NCBI RefSeq assembly: GCF_900115845.1
Contig: NZ_FOXX01000001.1
Location: 792,334 to 856,333, forward strand
Source: Priestia endophytica DSM 13796
Lineage (GTDB): Bacteria; Bacillota; Bacilli; Bacillales; Bacillaceae_H
DNA length: 64,000 nucleotides
Reading direction: 5' to 3'
Made by a program: the position numbers and the translations under genes. Shown in pieces: positions 1-9,724 of the stretch (position 1 is the stretch's first letter; each line of letters begins with the position of its first letter). A model generated the notes under the pieces. The model was not told the DNA's origin. It was given only the letters and a program-made list of their open reading frames with translations, and made no database searches.

Positions 1-1
1 T

Positions 2-835
2 CGCGCAGGGGACAATATTTTTGAGCAATCAGATGTGCCTGCTGAAAAAATGAAAATCCAAGGCGATACAGTAGGCAAGAAAGTTCACCGTGAAATTCGT
101 GTACCAAAAACAAAATGGGTTGTTTTACGCTATCCTACAGAATCAATGGCTCAGCTTTCAAAAATGAGTAAGGAAGCTTTTGAGGATTTCTATTTCAATG
201 TTTGTAATCTTGACTATGGCAAAATGAATAAAGCAATGGATGCTCTTGTAGAACTTATGAATAAAACAGATAAAGTTCAGCTTATTGGAAAAGATACAAA
301 CTTAACATTCTCTATTAAAGACATCCCTGCTGTGAAATGTGCAGGTGAAATGAACATTCCTGATGGAGAGGTTTTTACAGCTCCTGTTCGGGATTCTGTG
401 AACGGGGTTATCACTTACAATACACCATCTCCATACCAAGGATTCACATTTGAAAATGTAAAATTAACGTTTGAAAATGGAAAAATTATTGATGCAACAG
501 CAAACGATACTGAACGTATCAATCATATTTTTGATACTGATGAAGGAGCTCGCTTTGTTGGGGAGTTTGCAATTGGGGTAAACCCATACATTCAACATCC
601 AATGCAAGACATCTTGTTTGATGAAAAAATTGACGGTAGCTTCCACTTTACTCCTGGAGAATGTTATGAAGAAGCCTATAACGGCAACCATTCTAACATT
701 CATTGGGATATGGTAATGATCCAACGCCCTGAATATGGTGGAGGAGAAATTTACTTTGACGATGTCCTGATCCGTAAAGATGGTCGCTTCGCTATTAAAG
801 AATTAGAAGCTTTAAATCCAGAAAACCTAAAATAA
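2..835 (+). CDS. ampS: M29 family aminopeptidase (C-terminal part)
   Basis: The reading frame is open from the window edge, so the 5' part of the gene is missing; the GTG at 35 is internal. The visible 277 residues match the C-terminal two thirds of cytosolic M29 metallo-aminopeptidases (AmpS/AmpT/PepS), which are about 410 residues and release N-terminal amino acids using two metal ions. Family-typical segments are GEVFTAPVRDSVNG (the metal-binding Glu region), the motif around EFAIGVNP, and the late NHSNIHWDMV stretch with metal-ligand histidine and aspartate. The gene ends at an intrinsic terminator shared with convergent murC. The family call is secure; the exact substrate range is not readable. 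Confidence 0.9.
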   Translation, partial: RAGDNIFEQSDVPAEKMKIQGDTVGKKVHREIRVPKTKWVVLRYPTESMAQLSKMSKEAFEDFYFNVCNLDYGKMNKAMDALVELMNKTDKVQLIGKDTNLTFSIKDIPAVKCAGEMNIPDGEVFTAPVRDSVNGVITYNTPSPYQGFTFENVKLTFENGKIIDATANDTERINHIFDTDEGARFVGEFAIGVNPYIQHPMQDILFDEKIDGSFHFTPGECYEEAYNGNHSNIHWDMVMIQRPEYGGGEIYFDDVLIRKDGRFAIKELEALNPENLK

Positions 836-863
836 AAAAGGTTCCCATTAGGGAACCTTTTTT
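834..863. terminator. Bidirectional terminator between the M29 peptidase and murC
   Basis: AAAAAAGGTTCCC, a 4-nt loop ATTA, then GGGAACCTTTTTT. The A and T runs on both sides let it serve both converging genes; its right edge touches the murC stop codon. Confidence 0.9.
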
Positions 864-2160
864 ATACGAGCGTTTTTTGGTATAATTCTTCAAACTTTTG
901 AATGTCTCCTGCTCCCATGAAAATTAAGACACCTTTTTCATGTTTGCTAAGCTTTTCAATGCTTTCTTCGCTAATAAGCTCTGCACCTTCAATTTTAGAA
1001 CGTAAATCCTCAATTGATAAGTTTCCTTGTTTTTCACGAGCAGATCCAAAAATATCGCAAAGATAAACTTTGTCAGCACTTTGAAGAGATTCCGCGAACT
1101 CCCCTAAAAACGTTTGCGTACGTGTAAACGTATGTGGCTGGAATACAGCAATAATTTCACGATCAGGGTATTTTTGACGAGCTGCACTAATTGTTGCTTG
1201 AATTTCAGTTGGATGATGTGCATAATCATCAATAATTACTTGAGAACCTAACACTTTCTCACTGAAGCGACGCTTTACTCCTTCATAGGATTTAAAACGC
1301 TCTTGAATGATTTCGGAATCAATTTGCTCATAGTGACAAAGAGCAATAACAGAAAGAGCATTCAAAATGTTATGGTCTCCATAACCTGGAATATAGAATG
1401 TTGCATAAAATGTATTGCGTACGAACACATCAAATGTTGTTCCTTCTGTTGTTTTCTCTACGTTGCGAGCTTGAAAGTCGTTTCCTTCTCGGAACCCGTA
1501 GTAGAGAACAGGTACTTTAGCTTGAATTTTTTGCAGATGTTCATCATCTCCGCAAGCGATAATTCCTTTTTGCACTTGAAGAGCCATCTCCTGAAACGCA
1601 CTGAATACATCATCTACGTTAGCAAAATAGTCAGGGTGATCAAAGTCAATGTTTGTCATAATCGCATAATCAGGATGGTAAGAAAGGAAATGACGACGAT
1701 ATTCACATGCTTCAAATGCAAAGTATTGGCTATCTGCCGTTCCCTTTCCTGTTCCGTCACCAATTAAATATGACGTAGGACGCGCACCTTGAATAACATG
1801 AGAAAGCATGCCTGTTGTGGACGTTTTCCCATGCGCTCCTGTAACAGCAACGCTTGTATACTGTTTCATAAAGTCTCCTAAAAAACGGTGGTAGCGAATG
1901 ACTTCTAAACCTTGCTCTTTCGCTGCTTCAATTTCTTCATGCGTATCTGGAAATGCGTTGCCCGCAATAATCGTTAATCCTTCGTGGATATTATCTTTGG
2001 AAAATGGATGAATTGGTATGTTCCGATCTTCTAACGCTTTTTGAGTAAAAATCTTTTTCTCAATATCAGAGCCTTGTACTTGAAAGTCCATATCATGTAA
2101 AATCTGCGCTAGTGCACTCATGCCAGTTCCTTTAATTCCAACAAAATGGTAAACAGTCAT
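862..2160 (-). CDS. murC: UDP-N-acetylmuramate--L-alanine ligase
   Basis: MurC adds L-alanine to UDP-MurNAc with ATP, the first amino-acid step of cytoplasmic peptidoglycan precursor synthesis. The 432-residue protein has the expected full length and three Mur-ligase domains: an N-terminal Rossmann domain ([11 protein letters not shown], residues 8-18), the central ATPase domain with P-loop GAHGKTS (108-114) and the [10 protein letters not shown] segment, and a C-terminal domain with [10 protein letters not shown]. The start follows a strong GGAGG ribosome site. As in B. subtilis it lies downstream of sftA on the same strand, but about 530 bases separate them, so it probably has its own promoter. 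Confidence 0.97.
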   Translation of the reverse strand: MTVYHFVGIKGTGMSALAQILHDMDFQVQGSDIEKKIFTQKALEDRNIPIHPFSKDNIHEGLTIIAGNAFPDTHEEIEAAKEQGLEVIRYHRFLGDFMKQYTSVAVTGAHGKTSTTGMLSHVIQGARPTSYLIGDGTGKGTADSQYFAFEACEYRRHFLSYHPDYAIMTNIDFDHPDYFANVDDVFSAFQEMALQVQKGIIACGDDEHLQKIQAKVPVLYYGFREGNDFQARNVEKTTEGTTFDVFVRNTFYATFYIPGYGDHNILNALSVIALCHYEQIDSEIIQERFKSYEGVKRRFSEKVLGSQVIIDDYAHHPTEIQATISAARQKYPDREIIAVFQPHTFTRTQTFLGEFAESLQSADKVYLCDIFGSAREKQGNLSIEDLRSKIEGAELISEESIEKLSKHEKGVLIFMGAGDIQKFEELYQKTLV

Positions 2161-2690
2161 AGAAAAGAACCTCCAAAATACGTCTATCTGTAAGACAGTA
2201 TATGACGTTTAGCTTAATTTGGTTATAAATACTTGTAATCTTACTCTTATTGCTTGCATAAAATTAAATTTTCAATCATAAATCTTGAGCTTTTGACAGT
2301 AGAAAGAGGCCTTGCCTCAGGGTGCTAACGAGCTTAAAAAAGAATAAAGAACCTACTTTATGTACAGCTTTTCACTGTAACAGTTCATCATTATACCATT
2401 TCTTTAGATAATAAACCATTAAGTTTGAGGATAAGTTTCTGTATGTTTTTCCTTTTTTTCCATATTTAGCTTTCCCTTTTTTCTACTTCTCTCATTCATA
2501 AAAATAGCTTTTTTCTTTCAATTTCTGTACTTCTTCATTTTTGACATACTATTTGGCGTGAAGTCAGAGCACTTTTTAGAACAAAATGTGCTTTTTAGCT
2601 ATAAAACAATGGTGTCTTTTCATATAGTAAAACATTTTTTGTCTCTCGACAACGTTAAGTTTTATTCTTCACATATATGCCGTTCTTTTA
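2161..2690. other. Long AT-rich intergenic region between sftA and murC
   Basis: No open reading frame with a ribosome site was found on either strand. On the minus strand a short GAGGC-AAG-GCCTC hairpin followed by TTTCT (about 2308-2322) could be a weak terminator for sftA. On the plus strand a longer imperfect hairpin (AGCACTTTT ... AAAATGTGCT followed by TTTTT, about 2567-2598) has no gene to serve. I could not pick a convincing murC promoter. Confidence 0.4.
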
Positions 2691-5495
2691 TTAAAATGTA
2701 CTTGTTCCTTGAAGCTCCATAAGCTCATCCTCACTCATTAACACATCACGAGGCTTACTGCCTCTTGATCCTGAAATAACGCCTTGTTCCTCCATCATAT
2801 CAATGAGACGTGCTGCACGGTTATACCCTACTCGAAAGCGACGCTGAACGCTTGATGTTGAAGCACCGCCTTGATTGATTACAAACTCACAAGCCTCATA
2901 AAAAAGCTCGTCTTCATCGCTCGCAAAGCTATCATTCTTTTGAAGAAGCTGCTCTTGATTAAATAAATAGTTCGGCTTCATTTGGTCTCTTACATGCTGA
3001 ACAACTTCATCAATTTCCTCATCTGACACAAAGTTCCCTTGAATCCGTACTGATTTTGACGAACCATTTGCAAGCAGAAGCATATCTCCTTTTCCGAGTA
3101 GCTTCTCTGCTCCCGCTGTATCAATAATTGTTCTTGAATCTACTTGTGAAGATACAGAAAAGGCAATACGTGTCGGAACGTTTGCTTTGATCAGGCCTGT
3201 AATCACGTCTACGGATGGACGTTGTGTAGCAAGAAGCAGATGAATACCACATGCCCGGGCTTTTTGTGCAATTCGACAGATTGCCTCTTCAACTTCCCCT
3301 GGAGATACCATCATAAGATCAGCAAGCTCATCAATAATAATAACAAGGTAAGGAAGCTCCTGCCCTTTCTCTCCTTTTTTCTCAACAAGCTCATTATACT
3401 TTTTAATATCACGTACTCCTGTATGAGCAAAGAGTTCGTATCTTCTTTCCATTTCCTCCACAGCCCACTTCAAAGCAGAAGTAGCAGCTTTTGCATCTGT
3501 AATAACTGGGCTTACGAGATGAGGAATATGGTTATATGGCGCAAGTTCTACCATTTTGGGATCAATAAGCATCAATTTCACTTCATGTGGCGCTGCTTTA
3601 TAAAGAAGACTTACAATAATTGTATTAATACAAACACTTTTCCCTGAACCCGTTGCTCCTGCAATAAGACCATGCGGCATTTTGTTTAAGTCCATTACAA
3701 TAGGCTCACCTGAAATATCTAGCCCTAAAGCAACAGAAAGCGGTGACGCGCTTTGTTGAAATTCATTACTTTCTAGAATTTCTTTTAAAAGAACAGGTTT
3801 GCTATTTCGGTTTGGAAGCTCAATACCAATTGCATTCTTGCCTGGAATAGGGGCTTCCATTCGAATATCTTGAGCCGCCATACTTAACTTAATGTCATCA
3901 GTTAAGTTTGTTACTTTGCTTACTTTTACACCTGGTTCTGGCTGTACCTCAAAGCGAGTTACTGTTGGTCCTTGCGTAACATTTACAACGCTTGCTCGAA
4001 CATTAAAGTTAAAAAGAGTTGTGTTCAAGAGCTCGCTTTGACTTTGCATCCACTCTTCATCATCCCCTTCCGTTCTTGGGGGATCTGTCAAAAGAGCTAG
4101 CTCAGGAAACTGATAATATTCTCTATTAACCTCTTCTTCTAATTCTCTATCACTGCTACTATCACGTTCATTCATCTCTTCGTTAGTTGGAAGAATCGTC
4201 TCTTTTTCTACTTTTTTTTTTAATTCCTGTCGATCTTTTTTAAGCATCATAACATTGAAAGGCACATGCCGTTTTCGTTTCTCTTCCCTGTCGTCAGATG
4301 ACATTTTTCTTTGCTCATGAGCTTCCTCAACAGGAGCTTCAGTCTGCTTCTCTTCAGTAGGCCCGGGTTCTTTTATCTCGTATTCTTTCATTCTTTCATC
4401 TTCTACTGAAGCTGAGCTTGTCTCCTCTTCTTTTCTCTCTTCTTCTATCTCTTGAATAGGAGACAAAGAGACAGAATTCTGTGTTGCTTGTTCATCTTCG
4501 ATTTCGTTCTTAAAAGAGGGAGCAGGAGCTTCCTCTTCTTCGTATAAAGAAGGCTCTTCTGTAGCTGACACTTCTTCTTTTGCTTCATGTGTATACATAG
4601 AAGGTACTTCTTCAAGCTGCTCCGTCTCTTCGTAAGAAACAATCTTCTCCTTTTGAAGTGGCTCACTTTCATTCATCATATAAATCTCTTCTTCTTGTGT
4701 CGGTGGTAAATGCTCTTCAAAAGTAGGGAATGCACGATAAGCTGATTCATCTTTCTTCTCTATTTCACGTCGTTCTCTAATTGGCGAAGATGAAGGAAGC
4801 TCAAATTCAATAATGTCGTCGTCATAAACTTCCTCGGGTTCCTCCTTTTTATCTGGACGCTGATTAAATCCATAAATAGGAGAAGGTATTTCAGTTGGGC
4901 GAAACGGTCTTGTTCTTAACTTTTCTTCTTCTACCTTTGGTTTTAGGTGATCAGAAGACGTTCTTTCACTACTTTCTTGCTGCTCTCTCCATTGTTTTGG
5001 CGTTCTTCTTCTCTCTTTGGACGGGATAGAGCTTTCTCCATTAGAAACAGGCTGTTCTTCATATTCTTCCTTCCATCGCGCTGATGGGCGGACCTCGTGA
5101 TTTCTTCTCCTATTAGATGGTCTACTAGACGGACGTTTTGGTTGTTCTTCTTCTCTGTAACGATGAGCTGCGTTTTCTTCTTCTTTCCAACGCGCTGACG
5201 GACGCACTTCACGCTCTTCTTCTCTCTCTTGTCGAGGCTGTCTAACGTCTGCATTATCATCAATAAGAGGGAAACGAAATTTTCCTTTTGGATATTGATA
5301 AGCGACTCTCGTTTCCAAATCAGACTGCGGTGTTTTCACTCCGTTTGGCCCACTCGGTTTTACGATTGGATGTTTTGGTTGCTTTTTAGGACTTTGCTGC
5401 TGTTTCTTTTTCTCTTCTTGAGCAGGCTCTTCTACAATAATCTCCTTCACTTCATATCCTAACAAGTAATCCACAAATTTTCGGATAAAACCCAT
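2691..5495 (-). CDS. sftA: FtsK/SpoIIIE-type DNA translocase SftA
   Basis: SftA is the soluble FtsK-like motor that clears chromosome DNA from the closing septum. The C-terminal half holds the RecA-like motor with Walker A GATGSGKS and Walker B IIIDELADLMM, then a winged-helix DNA-reading gamma domain at the end (residues about 870-930). There are no membrane segments, unlike SpoIIIE. A long, highly charged, Glu/Arg-rich linker fills residues about 25-490 and contains a duplicated 11-residue unit, EVRPSARWKEE. The GTG and ATG codons at 5504 and 5501 overlap the GGAG ribosome site; the ATG at 5495 sits 8 nt behind it and is the likelier start (934 residues). A terminator lies upstream, so it is separated from ytpR. 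Confidence 0.93.
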   Translation of the reverse strand: MGFIRKFVDYLLGYEVKEIIVEEPAQEEKKKQQQSPKKQPKHPIVKPSGPNGVKTPQSDLETRVAYQYPKGKFRFPLIDDNADVRQPRQEREEEREVRPSARWKEEENAAHRYREEEQPKRPSSRPSNRRRNHEVRPSARWKEEYEEQPVSNGESSIPSKERRRTPKQWREQQESSERTSSDHLKPKVEEEKLRTRPFRPTEIPSPIYGFNQRPDKKEEPEEVYDDDIIEFELPSSSPIRERREIEKKDESAYRAFPTFEEHLPPTQEEEIYMMNESEPLQKEKIVSYEETEQLEEVPSMYTHEAKEEVSATEEPSLYEEEEAPAPSFKNEIEDEQATQNSVSLSPIQEIEEERKEEETSSASVEDERMKEYEIKEPGPTEEKQTEAPVEEAHEQRKMSSDDREEKRKRHVPFNVMMLKKDRQELKKKVEKETILPTNEEMNERDSSSDRELEEEVNREYYQFPELALLTDPPRTEGDDEEWMQSQSELLNTTLFNFNVRASVVNVTQGPTVTRFEVQPEPGVKVSKVTNLTDDIKLSMAAQDIRMEAPIPGKNAIGIELPNRNSKPVLLKEILESNEFQQSASPLSVALGLDISGEPIVMDLNKMPHGLIAGATGSGKSVCINTIIVSLLYKAAPHEVKLMLIDPKMVELAPYNHIPHLVSPVITDAKAATSALKWAVEEMERRYELFAHTGVRDIKKYNELVEKKGEKGQELPYLVIIIDELADLMMVSPGEVEEAICRIAQKARACGIHLLLATQRPSVDVITGLIKANVPTRIAFSVSSQVDSRTIIDTAGAEKLLGKGDMLLLANGSSKSVRIQGNFVSDEEIDEVVQHVRDQMKPNYLFNQEQLLQKNDSFASDEDELFYEACEFVINQGGASTSSVQRRFRVGYNRAARLIDMMEEQGVISGSRGSKPRDVLMSEDELMELQGTSTF

Positions 5496-5632
5496 TTTCA
5501 TCACTCCAACGTTTTACTTTATCTATTCAAATTTCGGCTTAAATTTTTCACAAAGGAATTCTTTTCATTTTCACATACATTTTACCACGTTTTTAAGATT
5601 TTCTATCCTCTTCTTCATATTTTTACAAATAA

Positions 5633-5660
5633 AGACCACTAGTGTATACACTAGTGGTCT
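5633..5660. terminator. Terminator after ytpR (perfect 12-bp palindromic stem)
   Basis: AGACCACTAGTG, loop TATA, CACTAGTGGTCT: 12 perfect base pairs. Read on the minus strand it is followed by TTTATTTGT, fitting termination of the ytpP-ytpQ-ytpR transcript before sftA. Confidence 0.85.
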
Positions 5661-5765
5661 GTAATTTTATCAAATATAAAAAAGAGCTTTCAACGATTTT
5701 TAAACATTTGTAATGTCTGAAAGAAAAATGTAGTATTTGTCTCTAGACTCTCTTCTATTTGTTAT

Positions 5766-6371
5766 TTATTTGTCAAAAAAAGGTTTTCCAACTTCTGCAT
5801 TATCTTCTAAAACAAGAATACCTTTTTCCTTCGGTGCATCCGGAAGTGCTAATTCTTTTGCTGAACAGATCATTCCAGAAGAAGCAATGCCTCGAAGCTC
5901 TGCATCTTTAATTTCTATTCCGCTTGGCATAACAGCTCCAACCTTGGCCACAACAACCTTTTGACCTTGATCAACGTTCGGTGCTCCACACACAATTTGA
6001 AGTGTTTCACTTCCTACGTTTACTTGACATACATTTAATTTATCTGCATCTGGGTGCTTTTCTTTTGATTCTACATATCCAACAACAAACTTCGGTGATA
6101 AATCAACATCTACTTTTTCAAAACCTCTTTTTTCAATTGTTTCATTGATTTTCTCTGCTAACTCTTCTGTTAGATCAACTAAGCCGTTTGCTGACACTGT
6201 AAAATATGTAGAAGCATTAAAAATATTGTATCCTGCTGTTTCGTTTGTTTTATTGTGATATACGCGTGCTACATCACCATTGCGCTCAACAGCTCGGTCT
6301 TGAAGCTCAAGTTCATTTATTTTTACGATGAGTGTATCACCGATTCCTTCTCGATTGTAAAATGCGTTCAT
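5766..6371 (-). CDS. ytpR: YtpR, tRNA-binding-domain protein
   Basis: A 201-residue protein of the YtpR family: an N-terminal DUF4479-like part (residues 1-90) followed by an OB-fold tRNA-binding domain like the N-terminal insertion of phenylalanyl-tRNA synthetase beta (EMAP-II/TRBD type, residues about 95-200). Typical TRBD segments are [36 protein letters not shown] and [13 protein letters not shown]. Its role is unknown; proposed roles of the fold are binding of tRNA or RNA. Its ATG overlaps the ytpQ stop codon (ATGA), so the two are translationally coupled in the ytpP-Q-R operon. Confidence 0.93.
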   Translation of the reverse strand: MNAFYNREGIGDTLIVKINELELQDRAVERNGDVARVYHNKTNETAGYNIFNASTYFTVSANGLVDLTEELAEKINETIEKRGFEKVDVDLSPKFVVGYVESKEKHPDADKLNVCQVNVGSETLQIVCGAPNVDQGQKVVVAKVGAVMPSGIEIKDAELRGIASSGMICSAKELALPDAPKEKGILVLEDNAEVGKPFFDK

Positions 6372-7183
6372 GATTTTTTACCGTCCTTTTTTCTATTTTT
6401 AGCTAAAATGAAAATTGGCTCTAATCCACCGTTCTCATAAAGGAAAGAGAGTGCTGTAATGGGCACATGACCATCAGCAAAAAAGCTCATTGTAATCTGT
6501 GCAAGCACGTCATAACCTGTATCGTTTTTAATATCAGCAATAATTAAAACGTCTTGATGTGGAACAGCCACTGCCATTGTACCATGAATTTCGGCTGAGA
6601 ATTTCTTTAAAATTGACTCGTTTAAAATGCGACTAGCATCATAACCGTCTTTGTTGTTAACAAAGTAGAATGTATTTCCTGCTACAGTATCTTCTCGATA
6701 TGAAAGTGGCAACGAACGAAGGTTGAAACGAGCCATCTCACGAACTTTCAGTAAATCCCATCCTTCTTTTTTCAAAAGGCGTTCATCAATAAGACGATAC
6801 GTCGTCCCAAGGTCAAGGGCATAGTAAATACGTGTCTCTGCCGTATGGTCATCATATAAAAGCTTTGTACCATCGTTCGCTTCTGTTGGAAAAGAGGTTG
6901 AGCGAATAACAGGATAAACATTCCGTTCTTTGCCTGTTAATTCTTGTTCCTCGGACATTACTTTCAATGCTTCTTCTATATAGTAAACCATCTCATCAAT
7001 GGCTTTTTCTTTCCTTACTTCCCATTTTGCAATAAGGCCTGGTAAAGAAACTGTTGTTCCCTTTTTTGTCTCTTTATCTTCAATGCGCAACGTGTCTTTT
7101 TCACGATCAAAAGAAAATGTCCAATGATCATTTTTCAATCGTTCTTTTAAAAGATCACGCATCTTCAAGCTTGTCATTTTCAA
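6368..7183 (-). CDS. ytpQ: YtpQ, DUF1444 family protein
   Basis: A 271-residue cytosolic protein of the DUF1444/YtpQ family, function unknown and conserved in Bacillaceae. No signal peptide or membrane segment is seen. The first codon is TTG at 7183, 9 nt behind GGAG; an ATG two codons later (7177) is the alternative. It lies 13 bases after ytpP and overlaps ytpR by 4 bases. The constant ytpP-ytpQ-ytpR order suggests a shared role of a thioredoxin-like protein, this protein and a tRNA-binding protein, but nothing in the sequence shows what it is. Confidence 0.9.
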   Translation of the reverse strand: MKMTSLKMRDLLKERLKNDHWTFSFDREKDTLRIEDKETKKGTTVSLPGLIAKWEVRKEKAIDEMVYYIEEALKVMSEEQELTGKERNVYPVIRSTSFPTEANDGTKLLYDDHTAETRIYYALDLGTTYRLIDERLLKKEGWDLLKVREMARFNLRSLPLSYREDTVAGNTFYFVNNKDGYDASRILNESILKKFSAEIHGTMAVAVPHQDVLIIADIKNDTGYDVLAQITMSFFADGHVPITALSFLYENGGLEPIFILAKNRKKDGKKS

Positions 7184-7196
7184 CTGCTCTCACTCC

Positions 7197-7520
7197 TTAA
7201 GAATTAGAGGGTAGTCCTTCGATAAACTGCTCAATTTCTTCCTGTGTTTTTCTATCTTTGCTTACAAATCGACCAATCTCTTCCCCATTGCTAAATGCAA
7301 TAAAACTTGGAATACCAAAGATATTAAGTTCTTGGCATAACTCAATAAAGTCATCACGATCTACATAGAAGAATTTATATTGATTATATTTCTCCATAAC
7401 TTCTGGTAAAATGGGCTCAATTACACGACAGTCCGGACACCAGTCTGCTGAAAACATGAAAATGACAGCTTCGTTCCCAGCTAATTCTCTATATTGTTCA
7501 ATTGTTGATAATTTTTCCAT
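7197..7520 (-). CDS. ytpP: YtpP, thioredoxin-like protein
   Basis: A 107-residue single thioredoxin fold with active site WCPDC (Cys28 and Cys31) and the cis-proline region FGIPSF. The CPDC dipeptide differs from the CGPC of classical thioredoxin, which shifts the redox potential, so it probably reduces or protects specific disulfides rather than serving as bulk thioredoxin. The ribosome site AGGAGG is 8 nt before the ATG. First gene of the ytpP-ytpQ-ytpR operon. Confidence 0.93.
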   Translation of the reverse strand: MEKLSTIEQYRELAGNEAVIFMFSADWCPDCRVIEPILPEVMEKYNQYKFFYVDRDDFIELCQELNIFGIPSFIAFSNGEEIGRFVSKDRKTQEEIEQFIEGLPSNS

Positions 7521-7615
7521 TCTCTTTTCCTCCTAGATTATATAGGTAAAATATAATATCTTTTTGATGTTAACAAATGAAGAGATTCACCGCAATGAAA
7601 GTATACTAACAACAT

Positions 7616-8122
7616 TTATCGGCAACTTTTTAATTGCTTATACTGCCCAACAAGAGCTTTTACAATATCTGTAAAAACTTGCTCTCTTGAAATATATCCT
7701 CCTGTTAAAATGCCAATAGCTCCTTCATTTTGTCTAACATTCTCTTTTTTGGCATATTCATCAATGATTTCCCCAAGCTCTCGACCACTTTTTAAAGGGG
7801 TAACAAATTCCTCTGGAAGTGGGATACGCAATCCTCCTGCTATAACAGGCTCACAGTCTGAAGCAAGAAGTGCTCCCCAGTTGCATAAAAGCAACCCCCT
7901 ATCAGTCTCAACAACGCCCCCTTCTAACCCAATTCCGATTGCGACGTTTGCTTCAACCTTTGCGTTTCGAGCTCTGTTAATAGCCCCTTCAACAGTTTCC
8001 TCATCTGAAAAAGGCTGAGCAGAGACTTCGCTTGATACCGATAAAGCTTTAATTTCTGTTGTCGTAAAGACAGCTTGTACAGCTCTTACTTTTGCAGGAT
8101 TTGTCGTACCGAGCGCAATCAT
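7616..8122 (-). CDS. DUF84 family (YjjX-like) non-canonical NTP phosphatase
   Basis: Similar to the DUF84 / inosine-xanthosine triphosphatase (YjjX) family, which hydrolyses ITP and XTP and so cleans the nucleotide pool. Family segments are LGTTNPAKVRAV near the N-terminus (substrate-binding SxNPxK type), the SDEETVEGAINRARNA stretch, IGLEGGV, and NEGAIGILTGG near the C-terminus. An in-frame ATG at 8140 overlaps the ribosome site; AAAGGAG lies 8 nt before the ATG at 8122, giving 168 residues. It is preceded by a strong terminator, so how it is transcribed is unclear. Family call good, substrate inferred. Confidence 0.85.
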   Translation of the reverse strand: MIALGTTNPAKVRAVQAVFTTTEIKALSVSSEVSAQPFSDEETVEGAINRARNAKVEANVAIGIGLEGGVVETDRGLLLCNWGALLASDCEPVIAGGLRIPLPEEFVTPLKSGRELGEIIDEYAKKENVRQNEGAIGILTGGYISREQVFTDIVKALVGQYKQLKSCR

Positions 8123-8140
8123 ATTCTCTTCTCCTTTCAT

Positions 8141-8183
8141 AAAAAGGTTCGGTAGCGCAGCATACGCTTGACCGAACCTTTTT
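8141..8183. terminator. Terminator after ytoP, just before the DUF84 gene
   Basis: AAAAAGGTTCGGT and ACCGAACCTTTTT form a 13-bp stem, extended by AGCG/CGCT inside the loop. It lies only a few bases ahead of the ribosome site of the next gene. Confidence 0.88.
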
Positions 8184-8186
8184 CTA

Positions 8187-9260
8187 TTAACCTTGCTCTA
8201 AAATCGTGTTTAGCGTTGTTTGATCTGAAGATTTTACAAGCTTGATAAGCAGTTCTTTTGCTGCCGCATAGTCATCAATATGAACCATTGATGCACTTGT
8301 ATGAACATAGCGTGAACAGATTCCAATTACCGTTGAAGGAACACCCTTATTTGATAAATGAACGCGTCCAGCATCTGTCCCACCTTGTGATACAAAATAT
8401 TGATATGGAATATTGTTTGTTTCTGCTGTATCAAGCACGAATTCTCTTACTCCTCGATGTGTGACCATCGTCCGGTCTAGAATACGGAGGAGCACTCCTT
8501 TTCCAAGCTGTCCGAACGCATTCTTGTCTCCAGAGGTATCATTTGCAGGACTTGCATCAAGAGCATAAAAGAGATCTGGATTAATCATATTTGCTGCAGA
8601 TTGAGCTCCTCTTAAGCCAATTTCTTCCTGCACTGTTGCACCTGAATAAAGCGTATTTGGGAGCTTTTCATCTTTAAGCTCTTTTAATAACTCAATTGCT
8701 AGGCCACAGCCATATCTATTGTCCCATGCTTTAGCTAAGATTTTTTTCTCATTTTTCATTGGTGTGAATGGACAGATAGGTACAATCTGATCTCCTTGCT
8801 TAATGCCCATTTCTTTTACTTCTTCTTTGCTATCTGCTCCAACATCAATAAGCATATTTTTAATGGCCATTGGGCGGTTGCGCTGACTCTCATCGAGAAG
8901 ATGTGGCGGAATGGACGCAATAACGCCTACTACAGGTCCATTTTTCGTTATAACTTCTACGCGTTGGGCAAGCAGTACTTGACTCCACCAGCCCCCAAGA
9001 GGTTGAAAACGAAGCATCCCTTTATCTGTTACAGATGTAACCATAAACCCTACTTCATCCATATGACCTGCAACCATTACTTTTGGACCGTTGCCGTTTC
9101 GAACTCCAAATGTACTGCCAAGACGATCTTGAATAATTTCATCAGAATATTTCGCAAGCTCTTCTTTCATAAATGCGCGAACAGCATGTTCATTGCCTGA
9201 TGCTCCAGGTAATTCTGTTAATGTTTTAAATAATGCTAAAGTTTCTTGATTCATCATCAT
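8187..9260 (-). CDS. ytoP: M42 family glutamyl/deblocking aminopeptidase YtoP
   Basis: A 357-residue M42 metallopeptidase, a family of self-assembling tetrahedral aminopeptidases that finish peptide breakdown in the cytosol. Two-metal site segments are seen: [11 protein letters not shown] (metal His), AWDNRYGCG (bridging Asp), [11 protein letters not shown] (catalytic and metal Glu), [10 protein letters not shown] (Asp) and [12 protein letters not shown] (His). The gene is transcribed alone and ends at the strong terminator before the DUF84 gene. YtoP is the closest named homologue by order and length. Confidence 0.93.
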   Translation of the reverse strand: MMMNQETLALFKTLTELPGASGNEHAVRAFMKEELAKYSDEIIQDRLGSTFGVRNGNGPKVMVAGHMDEVGFMVTSVTDKGMLRFQPLGGWWSQVLLAQRVEVITKNGPVVGVIASIPPHLLDESQRNRPMAIKNMLIDVGADSKEEVKEMGIKQGDQIVPICPFTPMKNEKKILAKAWDNRYGCGLAIELLKELKDEKLPNTLYSGATVQEEIGLRGAQSAANMINPDLFYALDASPANDTSGDKNAFGQLGKGVLLRILDRTMVTHRGVREFVLDTAETNNIPYQYFVSQGGTDAGRVHLSNKGVPSTVIGICSRYVHTSASMVHIDDYAAAKELLIKLVKSSDQTTLNTILEQG

Positions 9261-9415
9261 GCCCCTTTAGATATGTATAGTTATTTCTTTATTTTATCGA
9301 AAACAATCATGAATTGCTACTGCAGAACGAATTCGCCCCTTTTTACTTAACAAACCACCTTTTGTTCTGTATACTTTCTTATAATGAAAGCTGTTACAGA
9401 AATGGAGTGGAAGAA

Positions 9416-9724
9416 ATGAATTGGAAAAGCTTAGCTATTGGACTTGCTGCAGGTGCAGCTGGAACTTATCTTCTTCAAAGAACGTGTGAACAAAAGATGG
9501 ATGCTGAAAAAGCTCTTGAAACTGTAAAACGCGTTTTCAAACAAAATGGAACAGTTAGCGGTTCTTGGATTGAAACAACTAAAAAGACGTTTCACAAAGA
9601 TGAATTATTTTTTGAAGGATATCAAGGTGGTATTACAAGAAGTAAAAATGGGCTACAGGAACACTATGAGTTTTTTGTTGATAGTGTGACAGGCTCACTT
9701 ATCGAATTCAAGAAAATTGGCTAG
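9416..9724 (+). CDS. ytzB: YtzB, small PepSY-domain protein
   Basis: A 102-residue protein starting MNWKSLAIGLAAGAAGTYLL, a membrane anchor or uncleaved signal, followed by a PepSY-like fold (residues about 30-102). The reading frame is open upstream to 9314, but the ATG at 9416 follows a GGAG site and matches YtzB length. A TATAAT at 9380-9385 may be its -10 box. Its stop codon overlaps that of convergent ytnP (CTAG), as compact as the arrangement in B. subtilis. Function unknown. Confidence 0.88.
   Translation: MNWKSLAIGLAAGAAGTYLLQRTCEQKMDAEKALETVKRVFKQNGTVSGSWIETTKKTFHKDELFFEGYQGGITRSKNGLQEHYEFFVDSVTGSLIEFKKIG

Noticed and set aside
2288..2325. TTGACA at 2293 on the plus strand as a promoter for a small RNA
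   Set aside because: No -10 box at the right distance and no terminator at a fitting place.
5633..5660. Perfect palindrome as an attachment site or operator
   Set aside because: Position after ytpR and the minus-strand T run make a terminator the simpler reading.
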